64,000 nucleotides of DNA from Lewinellaceae bacterium (GTDB taxonomy: Bacteria; Bacteroidota; Bacteroidia; Chitinophagales; Saprospiraceae): assembly GCA_020636075.1 (NCBI GenBank), contig JACJYO010000006.1, positions 124,001-188,000 on the forward strand, given 5' to 3'. The notes under the pieces were generated by a model. It searched no databases. It was not told where the DNA came from and worked only from the letters and a program-made list of their open reading frames with translations. Shown here piece after piece: positions 24,259 through 33,527 of the stretch; positions within the stretch are counted from its first letter, which is position 1; each line of letters opens with the position of its first letter. Made by a program: the position numbers and the translations under genes.

Positions 24259-26064
24259 CTATTTTTCAAACTGCTCGAAATAGTCGAAAACCGGGTTTTG
24301 TAATACTCCCCATTTGCCCTGGTATTTTACTGTAATATACCCATCCTTGCTTTGTCCGGCTTTTTCAAAAACCCGGGGAATTATCCATTGCCAGTTGGTG
24401 TCCATATAGCCGCACAAGCCGTCTTTGCATACCCGGTGTAAACCTTCCGAAATTTTATCGACGGTCGGGTAACGGGTTTCCTTGCCTGGCGGATCGGAGT
24501 ATAAAAAATAATAGGCATCCGTTTTCGTGTGCCGGTCGGCGCCAACATAGATCCAGGCCCCGTGCCGGATTTCCTGTTTGAATTTTTGCATACTGCGCAA
24601 CACCTTGCCGTCTGCTGTCCGGTGCTCATCTTGCTGGGCATACGCTTTGAAATGCCGTTTGACCCAAAATGTTTGATCAGCGAATACATGAATATCCACC
24701 GAATCGGGGCCGTATATGAGGCGGCCCTGCCGGTCGTACAGGCTGTGCAACCGACCGGCAGCGGTAGCGGTTAGGGTAGAGTCGTATTTCCAATGGAGAT
24801 CAAAATACGTACCCGTCCTTTCGATAAAGCCTTTGGTGAAAGGAATAACCAATTGCCCGTTGGCAGCATTCATAACTGCACAGCTTGTGTCATGACAAAA
24901 AATGACCAGCGAGTCGTCAAGATTATTCACCCACTTAAACTGTGGCTCAATGATATACCCGGTGGGTGGATAAAAAGTGCCTTTCCGGGTTTGGGGGTCA
25001 ATAAGCAGGGTGGTCCGATGCTTAGGTTTTTCGATATAACTGAATTCCCCAAACGGGAAAACGGGTTCATTTTTCAAATTGATCAGGCCGGTGTATTTAT
25101 CTTTTTTTACCAGAAAAATATCGCGCTCCGGGTCGTAGGTTTCGATTTCCCAGTATTCACCGAAAGGAAGCACCACCTCGGCTTTGGGGAAGCGCAAAAT
25201 GCCCCATTCGCCGTTGTTTTTCACGGGCAACAAGCCGCTGCGCGTCCAGCGACCCATCCGTTCCGCCTGAAAAGGGTACAGGTTTTTGTGGCCTAAAGTA
25301 AGCACGCCCCATTGCCGCGGTACAATACAGGCGGTGAGGTAGCCTGCGGAATGAAAACTGCCAAACTGATACAACGGTGGGATGATCGTGTCGCCCTTTA
25401 GATTGAGTAAACCGGATTTCGTGCGCCGTGGATAACCCGCCTGATAGGTTTTTTCCAGGTCCATCTCTGCTTTGCTGCGCGCCACGTCAATTTGGTGGTA
25501 GCCGGCTATTTTGCTGCGCGCCTTGGCATTTTCGACCCGAACGACATTGGGGTAGGGCTGCTGTAATTCGGCATCGTAATACCGTTCGGCATCGCCTTTG
25601 GTAAAAATAAAACGCGCGCCTTCCTGTTTCCATTTTTCATATTCAAGGGGTATGAGTTCCTCGCCGTGGGTGTTGATAAGTCCGCATTGCGCATTTTTCC
25701 AGACGACTGCCACGTTGCTGTAGGGCGGCTGAAATTTGTCGTATGGCAAACCGATGTTTTCGCCTTTTTCATTGAATAAAAACTGCATCCGGTCTTGCGC
25801 AGCGGTAATCCAGCCGCCCCGGTGCAGGCTGATCCTGTTGTAGGCGGGGGGCAATACCTGTGCACCTGATTTATTGAAAACGCCTTCCATCTTGCCATTT
25901 TTGACGATAAACCGGCTGTCGTCTTCCTTTGGAGAAATTTCGAAGGACTCAAAACCGTCCATGACAGGCGGAATGACCCATTTGGCGCCTACGTCCTGGG
26001 CAGTAAGACAAAAGGGTAAAAGTGCGATTGCGCAGAGTAGCGGGTAGGTTCTTTTAGTGGTCAT
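24259..26064 (-). CDS. WG-repeat protein, exported
   Basis: The protein has 601 residues with a signal peptide (LLCAIALLPFCLTAQ). It contains many KWG/GxWG units spaced 30-60 residues apart (for example CGLINTHGEELIPLEYE, WGVLTLGH, EWGILRFPKAE, YTGLINLKNEPVFPFG, CGYMDTNWQWIIPRVFE, KWGVLQNP). WG repeats form beta-propeller-like or beta-sheet stacks, and their function is generally unknown. The start overlaps the end of the 639-residue gene before it by 11 nt, so the two are translationally coupled. A second WG-repeat gene is divergent on the other side. Confidence 0.85.
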   Translation of the reverse strand: MTTKRTYPLLCAIALLPFCLTAQDVGAKWVIPPVMDGFESFEISPKEDDSRFIVKNGKMEGVFNKSGAQVLPPAYNRISLHRGGWITAAQDRMQFLFNEKGENIGLPYDKFQPPYSNVAVVWKNAQCGLINTHGEELIPLEYEKWKQEGARFIFTKGDAERYYDAELQQPYPNVVRVENAKARSKIAGYHQIDVARSKAEMDLEKTYQAGYPRRTKSGLLNLKGDTIIPPLYQFGSFHSAGYLTACIVPRQWGVLTLGHKNLYPFQAERMGRWTRSGLLPVKNNGEWGILRFPKAEVVLPFGEYWEIETYDPERDIFLVKKDKYTGLINLKNEPVFPFGEFSYIEKPKHRTTLLIDPQTRKGTFYPPTGYIIEPQFKWVNNLDDSLVIFCHDTSCAVMNAANGQLVIPFTKGFIERTGTYFDLHWKYDSTLTATAAGRLHSLYDRQGRLIYGPDSVDIHVFADQTFWVKRHFKAYAQQDEHRTADGKVLRSMQKFKQEIRHGAWIYVGADRHTKTDAYYFLYSDPPGKETRYPTVDKISEGLHRVCKDGLCGYMDTNWQWIIPRVFEKAGQSKDGYITVKYQGKWGVLQNPVFDYFEQFEK

Positions 26065-27973
26065 GATCGAATATTTTGATTTCCAGTTGAGCGGTATGTT
26101 GTTCGGAGCCGGGAAATTTGCGATTTATCCAAACAGTAAATTTTTGCGCAAATACGTCCGGAATCTTGGCTTCCAGCAGCGTTTTTGCCGCAGGCGGCAG
26201 TTGCGCCATTTCCTGCTGGCGGAGTTGCTCCAGGCTTACGGAAAGCGGTTGGCCACTGCGTTGGGCCCGGCGTTGTTCGAGGGCGTAAAAAAAGTTGACG
26301 CGCTCATCAATCCGGTGGCGGATTTGCATCTGGTGCAGCGCGGTTGTTTGAAGTAACAGGCGCAGTTGTCCGATGAAAAGGGTGCACGCCACGGTGTCGA
26401 GTCGGACAGCTTTGCCGCGTTGAAAATGCGTTTTAGTGATAAAAGGAACCGGCGTGTCGGTATCCAGCGTATCGAGCATGGCAAACCTGGAGGAGGGCGG
26501 AATTACATACCCGCCTCGCAGGGCAAACGACTCCATACTGTGCTCCGGAACCAGTTCGGACCGTTCGTAATTTCCCAGCATAACATTTCGCACGAACGGG
26601 GCATCCAGTGTGTTGTCTTGCTCGGCTACTGCCAATTGATCAAGGGGTAAACGCTCCAGCGGCTCCACCAACGGGACGCTGAGATAGTAATATAACTCCT
26701 TGGAATACAACGCTTTTTCCAGGTTGTAAAAATTGGACGTGATCACACTGAACCGTACGAAAGGCTTGACGCCGCCGGCGCCGTATAACTCGATCGGGTC
26801 AAACGGTTCGTCCGTTTTGTATACGATTGCCCCGCGTTCCCAATCCACATAGCCGTCGAAGGTTTCCAGTTTTTCCCGAACGCTGTATTTGCCGGCGCGA
26901 AAATACAACTCGGTTATTTTGATCTCTCCACCCAAACCGGACGCATAGTGTTGGGCAATTTCCGGGGCTTTACCCCTAAATACATCCCAACACGCGCTTT
27001 GTTCCGGTATAGTTGGTTTGCTGTTTAAAGGCGCCAGGATCAATTCCAGGCGGTAGCAATGTTCGGGTTCAAAAAATTTTTCAGGCAGGTTAAAATAAAT
27101 AGTACGCGGGTAACTAGTCTCTGCCGCAGTATACACGACCTGTCCGTTGGCATGGCTCCACCGGGCGCGCAGTATGTTGCCGCTATAATTTTGTTGCATA
27201 ACCAGGCTCAGCGCATATGGCGTCAGCCCCAGATAACCGGCGCCGGGAACCGACTCGTCGTGCCGGAAGTTAAATTGCCCGTTCATTGGAAAACTGTACA
27301 AAATAGCGTCGGGTGGCAAGGGAAATTCCACCGCACTCAACGTCCGCTGGTTACCGGGATCATCCCACGATTTATCGAAGTTGAGGTCGGTCAGCCTGAC
27401 CTTCTGCGCGTCTTTTTCCGGAAGGATGCCACTCAAATCGGTTGCGATTTCACAGACCAACTGATCGGCCACCCATTGCCGGCAAGCCTCGACGGATTTG
27501 GCTTTGGGGCGTTCCTTGGCCGGTGTCTGATCGTACAGTGCAGGCCACCGGGCGAAGCGCCATCTGTCGGGATGGTTTTTTATTTTGGCATGAATTTCAA
27601 ACCAGCGGTGGAGGGCTTTATCGCTGTGGTATAAGTCGACATGAAGGTTTTCCAACTGTACCACATCGTTATCCCGCTCCATTGCGACCAGCATCTGGCG
27701 GGGCTCGCTGGAAAAATGTTTGTGCATGCCTTCTTTAAAATACTTATCGCCTTTTCCGAAAATGAATTCGCGCGTGAAGCCTTTTTTCTGAATGATAGCT
27801 TCCATTTTTGTGCGAATTTGGGCACTTTCGGCACGGCACGCAGCGATGCTGTCGGTGACTTCCTGTTCCAATCTGGAAAATGCGGCGGGCACGACTTCAG
27901 CCCAATTGGGCTGGGCAGGCAACTGAATTTGAACAATTGAAAAAAAGCAGCCGATTAGTAGCCTTCGTTTCAT
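26054..27973 (-). CDS. Unknown exported protein coupled to a WG-repeat gene
   Basis: The protein has 639 residues. A weak signal peptide (LLIGCFFSIVQIQLPAQ) is followed by a charged helical region at about 20-110 and then mixed alpha/beta sequence. I recognise no domain or catalytic motif. Its last 11 nt overlap the WG-repeat gene downstream, and it is divergent from another WG-repeat gene with a gap of only 33 bp. The three genes therefore look like one functional group, probably in the periplasm or on the cell surface. The family may be restricted to this lineage. Confidence 0.7.
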   Translation of the reverse strand: MKRRLLIGCFFSIVQIQLPAQPNWAEVVPAAFSRLEQEVTDSIAACRAESAQIRTKMEAIIQKKGFTREFIFGKGDKYFKEGMHKHFSSEPRQMLVAMERDNDVVQLENLHVDLYHSDKALHRWFEIHAKIKNHPDRWRFARWPALYDQTPAKERPKAKSVEACRQWVADQLVCEIATDLSGILPEKDAQKVRLTDLNFDKSWDDPGNQRTLSAVEFPLPPDAILYSFPMNGQFNFRHDESVPGAGYLGLTPYALSLVMQQNYSGNILRARWSHANGQVVYTAAETSYPRTIYFNLPEKFFEPEHCYRLELILAPLNSKPTIPEQSACWDVFRGKAPEIAQHYASGLGGEIKITELYFRAGKYSVREKLETFDGYVDWERGAIVYKTDEPFDPIELYGAGGVKPFVRFSVITSNFYNLEKALYSKELYYYLSVPLVEPLERLPLDQLAVAEQDNTLDAPFVRNVMLGNYERSELVPEHSMESFALRGGYVIPPSSRFAMLDTLDTDTPVPFITKTHFQRGKAVRLDTVACTLFIGQLRLLLQTTALHQMQIRHRIDERVNFFYALEQRRAQRSGQPLSVSLEQLRQQEMAQLPPAAKTLLEAKIPDVFAQKFTVWINRKFPGSEQHTAQLEIKIFDHDH

Positions 27974-28006
27974 GGGTAACTATTTTTCTGGCTAAAATAC
28001 CGCAAT

Positions 28007-29527
28007 ATGATAAATGTCAAACGGTTGTTTCTGATCGGGATCTCGCTCCTGCCAGTGCTGTTCGCCCAGGCCCAAACAGCCCCGGGCATGCAATGGGTGC
28101 TTCCCATCAAAGCCGGCCGGGTACCCATCGGCAAACCGGCAGGAAACGCAGTGCCATATCGGGAAAATAATGCCTTGTACCTGCAGGCCTTGGGGCAACC
28201 TGCGGTTGAACTGCCTTTTGACAGTATTTCCTATCTGGATGACGGTTATTTCAAAATCTGGCAGGGCTACTTGCAGGGTATTTTCCATCCGGAACTGGGC
28301 GCCGTAATCCCACCTGTTTACGACGTGGTTAAACCTATTGGCCCAAAGCCGGAACCCTGGGCGTTTGAGGTTGGAAAATACGGCATGGTGGCGGTTGCAG
28401 ATGAAATGAACCGGCTTATCCTGCCCTGGTCAAAATCGGGCTATGGTAAAACCACTGCGTTCGGCGACAGTATTCTTGAGTATCAGCGGTCGAGGGTTGG
28501 TTTTTCGTATATCGCCCGTTCGGGCAATCCGGTGGGCGAAGCAACCGCGCGTCTCAGCAAACCCGCTGACTTTCAACGCATCACTACCGAATGGACGGTG
28601 CTCACGACATCGATAAACGGTAGAGTACGCCGCGACACCTTCCGTGAAAGCGAACCCTTTGCGGATGATATTGCTCCGGTTCGGACCGACAGCCTGTGGG
28701 GGTATATCCGCCGGGATGCCTCCTGGTTGATCAAACCCCGTTTTCAGGTAGCCCGCCCGTTTGGCCCACTCGGCCATGCTGTGGTAAAAGTGCAGGGCAA
28801 GTACGGGGTCATTCGGCGCAACGGCACATTTTTAGTAGAGCCCCGGTTTGCCTTTTTGAAACCCTTTGTGCCCGGACTTTTTGAATTTAAAGAAGGGGAG
28901 CAAACAGGCCTGATCGATTCTGTGGGGAACGTTGTGGTACCCTTAGGCACCTATGGCGGTTTTATCGCAGCTGGAAAAAATGCAACCGCGGTAAAATCGG
29001 CCGACAGCCTGCTTTTATTCCGAAACGATGGCCAGCCTATCCGTATCGGCAAGGTTGTCAACTGCTTTTCCAATCGGGTAGACGGTTCCTTTATCGTTCA
29101 CCAGAAAAAACGGGTTGCCGCCAGTAACCATTTGCAAGACTTTTTCGGGGTGCTTTCGGAGCGTGGTGAATGGTTGCTCGAGCCGGTTTTTCAGCGGCAT
29201 TTCCGCGAACACCGCCATTTCTATGTTGCCGTAGCCATGCTTGAGCCGTGTTGCACCATTCCGGGTATTGCCCTGGAGCAAAATGATCGCGACAAATTCC
29301 TGCTTTTTAACCGCGCAGGTCAGGCAGTTGCGCCGTTTGCCGTAGGCGGCTTCCCGGGCCCGGGTGACAGCCCTTTCATAATTTATAAAATAGGAAACCT
29401 GTACGGCTTGTCAACAAGTACCGGCGTTGCCCTGGCCGCCGAATACGATGCCATCAATGATATGGGCAATGGTTGGGCCTATGTCCGGAAAGGCGATACC
29501 TGGGGTGCGTTGAAATGGGTGGAGTAG
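28007..29527 (+). CDS. WG-repeat protein, exported (divergent partner)
   Basis: The protein has 506 residues with a signal peptide (FLIGISLLPVLFAQAQ). WG-type units recur (LWGYIRRDASWLIKPRF, KYGVIRRNGTFLVEPRF, QTGLIDSVGNVVVPLG, LYGLSTSTGVALAAEYD), and the protein ends WGALKWVE. It is divergent from the 639-residue gene, sharing a 33-bp intergenic space that must hold both starts. It is a likely paralogue of the WG-repeat protein at 24259-26064, as both open with a K/Q-WV-P motif shortly after the signal peptide (AKWVIPPVM here rendered MQWVLPIKAG). Confidence 0.85.
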   Translation: MINVKRLFLIGISLLPVLFAQAQTAPGMQWVLPIKAGRVPIGKPAGNAVPYRENNALYLQALGQPAVELPFDSISYLDDGYFKIWQGYLQGIFHPELGAVIPPVYDVVKPIGPKPEPWAFEVGKYGMVAVADEMNRLILPWSKSGYGKTTAFGDSILEYQRSRVGFSYIARSGNPVGEATARLSKPADFQRITTEWTVLTTSINGRVRRDTFRESEPFADDIAPVRTDSLWGYIRRDASWLIKPRFQVARPFGPLGHAVVKVQGKYGVIRRNGTFLVEPRFAFLKPFVPGLFEFKEGEQTGLIDSVGNVVVPLGTYGGFIAAGKNATAVKSADSLLLFRNDGQPIRIGKVVNCFSNRVDGSFIVHQKKRVAASNHLQDFFGVLSERGEWLLEPVFQRHFREHRHFYVAVAMLEPCCTIPGIALEQNDRDKFLLFNRAGQAVAPFAVGGFPGPGDSPFIIYKIGNLYGLSTSTGVALAAEYDAINDMGNGWAYVRKGDTWGALKWVE

Positions 29528-29544
29528 CCCCGGTGCTATCCGGT

Positions 29545-31398
29545 TCATTTGCCTGAGTTGAGCACCACCCGGGTCAATCCTTCCGCTCGCGCTTTCGTTT
29601 GTGCGGCCATCGGCTTGTTGCCGCCATAGTCATACAAATCGCTTTGCAACTGATAATGGTACGCAAACAAGTTGGCAATCTCGATCTGGACCGGCGAACT
29701 CAACCGCTGCCCCGGTTTTATCCGGTTCAAGAACCGGGGTTCCCGGCGCAAAAAATCCGCATGTAATGCCTGCGCCTGGTTCCATTGCCGGGCTTCTGCC
29801 AAATCGGCTACGCGGTCGTTGTAGACAATTTCATAAAAAACAACATAGTCTGTTGGATCGAGCATGCTGCTTTCCAGCCGGTAGTTTTTCCAGCATAAAA
29901 AATAAAAACACAAGGCGGCAACTCCCCATTTTATCGGTAACGCCCATCCACTTTTCGTCCTTTTTTGGAAACATTCGAGTAAGGCAAAGGCTGCAAAAGG
30001 TAAACACAAGACCAGTAATGGTGTTCGAAACCGGCCAAGCACATAAAACGCTACCAAGACGGCCAATTGCAATACAATGGCCAGGTACAGCACGGGTATT
30101 TTTTTTCGTTGAAACCCGGCAAACAACAAGCCCGCTACAGCACACCAGATCACCCAAGTGGCATCCAAAAATGCCACTTGCAATGCCGGAACCATCGATG
30201 AATAAAAATAATAATTTTCGTTGTTCGGCCATTCCGTGCCGTTCAGCGCCCGTGCCAGTTTTTTACCAAGCAAACTCAGGTAGGTGGTAACGGATGTATG
30301 CGTTTGCAACGATGCCAGCATAGCCGCGGCAAAATCAGGACCACTCCGCTCTAATATTTCCACACATTTCGACGCTTCCGGCTGCCAACTCGAAAGCACC
30401 TTCGACGCGTATACATTCGCGGCGGCAAAGGTAACCGGACCTACGCTGGACAGGCTGAAAAGCGGCGCACCAACGGCTTTGTTTCGCAGAACTACCGGCG
30501 AAAAAACCAATGCAAACCCGAGTGTCAGCAGTACAGTGTTCCGGAGCGTTGGTCTTGAGAAATTGCGCACCCGGGCAAAATTCAGCACCAATGCGCCGGG
30601 TAGCAGCACGAAAAAAATGGAATGCAACAGCACCGCCAAACCAAGCACTACGCCGTGGAGCAAAAACGATTTTCCGGTTTGTTGAGCCAAAGCGCGGTCC
30701 AGCGTCCAAACGGTCAACAGTGCAAAAAACACACTCCAACTGCTGCGCAAAAGCAGGACTTCCTGGAAAAGAACCGGCCCGCAAAACAAGTACAACAACC
30801 CGGTCAGGAAAGCTGCTGTGTCGCCGAAATATCGCCGGGTAATCTCCCAAAGCAGCACCCCACTGCACATGCCAAGTAAACATTGGAGCGCCAGCATCCA
30901 GTACACACCATCGCCGGTGAGCCGGTATAAAATTGCCAGTAAATAGGCATAGAGCGGTTCTTGATGGTACCTGTTGCCACCATACCAGTTGTTCCACAAC
31001 GCCCTTCCGGCGTTTATTTCCGGACTCTGATTCGGATTCGTAAACCGGATTGCCGCTAATTTTTCGGGGTGTTGTTTAAAAAAATAGTCTGCAAATTCTT
31101 TGTGCCAACTGTGATACGGGTGCATCGGCTGGCGGTTGAGCCAGTCGCCAGCGACTAAGGTGCGCGCCCATTCGTCAAAAAAAGCGCTGTCGGATTCTTT
31201 CCATTCGTACATCCGGAAAAGCGGGCCGTTTGCCACCGCATCAAACATAAAAATGCGGATCAGTAGCCAGCCCAGCACAAGCCCGCTGAGTACCATTGTT
31301 CGCCGTAGGCCCAACCATGCTTCCACCTGTTGCAGCAATGGGCGATCCGCTGGGTGCTTGACTGGCTGTGTCCTGGTTATCTTTTGTTTGCTTTTCAT
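29545..31398 (-). CDS. Polytopic membrane protein, GT39/ArnT-like glycosyltransferase fold
   Basis: The protein has 617 residues with about ten transmembrane segments from residue 35 to 510 and a soluble C-terminus. A first periplasmic loop with Asp/Glu (WKESDSAFFDEWAR), followed by EPLYAYLLAILYRLTGDG and LLYLFCGPVLFQEVLLLRSS, fits the GT-C fold of PMT/ArnT-type enzymes, which use polyprenyl-phosphate sugars. The C-terminal 100 residues look like a TPR-type helical tail. Substrate unknown. It is convergent with the WG-repeat gene, with 17 bp between stops. Confidence 0.7.
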   Translation of the reverse strand: MKSKQKITRTQPVKHPADRPLLQQVEAWLGLRRTMVLSGLVLGWLLIRIFMFDAVANGPLFRMYEWKESDSAFFDEWARTLVAGDWLNRQPMHPYHSWHKEFADYFFKQHPEKLAAIRFTNPNQSPEINAGRALWNNWYGGNRYHQEPLYAYLLAILYRLTGDGVYWMLALQCLLGMCSGVLLWEITRRYFGDTAAFLTGLLYLFCGPVLFQEVLLLRSSWSVFFALLTVWTLDRALAQQTGKSFLLHGVVLGLAVLLHSIFFVLLPGALVLNFARVRNFSRPTLRNTVLLTLGFALVFSPVVLRNKAVGAPLFSLSSVGPVTFAAANVYASKVLSSWQPEASKCVEILERSGPDFAAAMLASLQTHTSVTTYLSLLGKKLARALNGTEWPNNENYYFYSSMVPALQVAFLDATWVIWCAVAGLLFAGFQRKKIPVLYLAIVLQLAVLVAFYVLGRFRTPLLVLCLPFAAFALLECFQKRTKSGWALPIKWGVAALCFYFLCWKNYRLESSMLDPTDYVVFYEIVYNDRVADLAEARQWNQAQALHADFLRREPRFLNRIKPGQRLSSPVQIEIANLFAYHYQLQSDLYDYGGNKPMAAQTKARAEGLTRVVLNSGK

Positions 31399-31487
31399 GC
31401 GTTATCAAGGAAAAATTTGGCAAAGCACAGCCAGGTTATCCTGTGAGCAATTCAGGATAACAGGTAAGGCCGGGTACCGAAAAATGA

Positions 31488-33284
31488 TTACTTCACGATC
31501 AGCTTGCCGGACGTTGCTAACTGCTGACCAATACGAACTTGAAAAAAGTAAAATCCCGATGCCAGTCCCTGGCAATCCAACTCAATCCGATTGCCGGAAG
31601 CCTGGATGGTTTTTAGCAACTTTCCTGCGGTATTGAGAAGTTCCACCTGCCAGTTGGCTCCACCGCAATTGCCACAATAGAACTGGACGTATTGATTGGC
31701 CGGGTTTGGAAATACATCAAGTTTAAGCTGCTGTACTTCCGGATTCTTAGTCAGCACCAGCGCTTTAATCGTTTTGCCAACCGTATGAAAAACCGTGTCT
31801 GTGCTGATCGGTGGGTTTTGATCAAAATAAATTTCGGCATGGCTGGTAATAACGGATCCTGTCGGGATATCAGCCAGGGGTCTGGCGCGGTAGCTCACAA
31901 ACCCGCGCGACCCTGCTGGATTGGCAGCGCTGTCGGGCAAGTTAATTCCTTCAAAAACGAAGCGCAGGAGGCCATTTTGATTCAGGGAGAATGAGTACGG
32001 ATGTGAGGCTGCCCCGGGGATGATCGAACCCGGGTCGAGGCCGGCCGGCAAGGCAACCCGTATTTCCGCGGTATGGGCTGTATCTGCTCCGGTGTTTTGA
32101 AACAGGATTTGGTATTCCAACTCATCGCCTCGGTCGACCAGGTGTGTGCTGCCGAAACCAACCGGAAATGCCGCGAGATCATTTGAAGCATCCGTCAATT
32201 GCGCCGTCTGGCATTCCCTGGATCGATTAAAATGCCCGGCGGAAAAGGGGTATTGCAGGAAAATTCCGGTTGACGGATTTGTCCCGCAACCCTCGATCGT
32301 AGCATTGGTGAACCAGCCGCCGGGATAACCGGGTTCCTGCCGGGCGCGCAGATGCCAGGTGGCGCCGTTGGCTTCCATGCTGAATTTGACAGAATCGCCT
32401 GCACCCAGCTGGTACACACTCTGCCGGTACATGATCAGGTCTTCGGCGATGATGTAATCGAGTGCAGGCGCCGTGGGGATCTGCGATTCGTTGGTGAGCA
32501 AAAAATGTACGCTATCGCCTGTACAGGTTGCCGTAGCCAGCACCCGGGCGCCATTCCAGGACATGTCGGGCAAGCACGCCGTATCCGGAAAAATACGAGC
32601 TTCCGAACAAACAACCTCCCCGGCTGCCACATCACAATCCAGTTGGCAGGAAATCGTAAACGCGCTGCAATCGAAGGATTGGATCGTTCCAAGTTCGAAA
32701 CGCCAGCGGTTATCGGGCAAAGGCGTTGCGGGAATGGAACTTGATTGGATGGTAAGTCGGGGATCGAGCTGGACCTCGGTGTAAACGTCCTCCGCTTCCG
32801 ACAGGCCGTAATTGCAACTGCGCACCGAGTACGTCTGGCTGAGGCAGGGTTGAGGTGGGGGAGCGGAAATGTCAACGCGCAGTTGCGGACAATCCACAGC
32901 CTGCACCGGGAAATACGCGGTTAATTCAATATCTTGATCGCCCGGAACAGGAAATTCATACACAAGCGTACAACTTCCGCCGGGGTGGTTCAGACCTTGC
33001 GCATAAACCCGCGCGAGTGTGTCCCCCGGCGGAACGTAGATCTGTATCACCGCGAAAGGGGACACAACAGTACCGCCGGCGCCGGAAGGAACCAATTCAA
33101 GAATAATGGACGTATTCGGCATCCAGGGCTCGCCCACATCGTAGGCGCAATTTTCGAGCGTATCGAGAAATACCCTCCCGGTAACAGAACACTTAATGGG
33201 TTGAGCAGTTACTCCGACGGTCGCTCCAAATACCAGGAATATTCCCACTATGGCATAAAGAATTCGTAGCCGTGTTCTTTTCAT
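31488..33284 (-). CDS. Secreted T9SS protein with conserved-repeat (DUF11-like) domain
   Basis: The protein has 598 residues from the ATG at 33284, which directly precedes the signal peptide (ILYAIVGIFLVFGATVGVTAQ); the open frame extends upstream without a credible start. Beta-sandwich domains with paired cysteines follow. Near residues 420-500 a block typical of surface-protein repeats appears (GDELEYQILFQNTGADTAHT ... YFDQNPPISTDTVFHTVG). A T9SS type-A sorting domain ends the protein (LDVFPNPANQYVQFYC ... SGKLIVK). It is probably a structural surface protein. A CACTTTTG at about 33352-33359 on the minus strand is a possible -7 element. Confidence 0.8.
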   Translation of the reverse strand: MKRTRLRILYAIVGIFLVFGATVGVTAQPIKCSVTGRVFLDTLENCAYDVGEPWMPNTSIILELVPSGAGGTVVSPFAVIQIYVPPGDTLARVYAQGLNHPGGSCTLVYEFPVPGDQDIELTAYFPVQAVDCPQLRVDISAPPPQPCLSQTYSVRSCNYGLSEAEDVYTEVQLDPRLTIQSSSIPATPLPDNRWRFELGTIQSFDCSAFTISCQLDCDVAAGEVVCSEARIFPDTACLPDMSWNGARVLATATCTGDSVHFLLTNESQIPTAPALDYIIAEDLIMYRQSVYQLGAGDSVKFSMEANGATWHLRARQEPGYPGGWFTNATIEGCGTNPSTGIFLQYPFSAGHFNRSRECQTAQLTDASNDLAAFPVGFGSTHLVDRGDELEYQILFQNTGADTAHTAEIRVALPAGLDPGSIIPGAASHPYSFSLNQNGLLRFVFEGINLPDSAANPAGSRGFVSYRARPLADIPTGSVITSHAEIYFDQNPPISTDTVFHTVGKTIKALVLTKNPEVQQLKLDVFPNPANQYVQFYCGNCGGANWQVELLNTAGKLLKTIQASGNRIELDCQGLASGFYFFQVRIGQQLATSGKLIVK

Positions 33285-33527
33285 GATGCTCAATTCATTT
33301 TGGCAGGTTCGGATAGGAGGATTAGACAACAGCATTTTCCTGTTGCCATGCTGCAAAAGTGTAAGGAAGGTCCAGCCTCCACAAGTATATTTTTTGTGCA
33401 ATCTTGAACATTTTTTTGACGAATAATGCCCTAAATTCCTGGTTTTCAATTTTAATAAACCAAGCGGGAAATTTGCACTATCAACTGTGTCTTTGCATCT
33501 GTATCTTGAAATTCCGAACCTTTGCAC

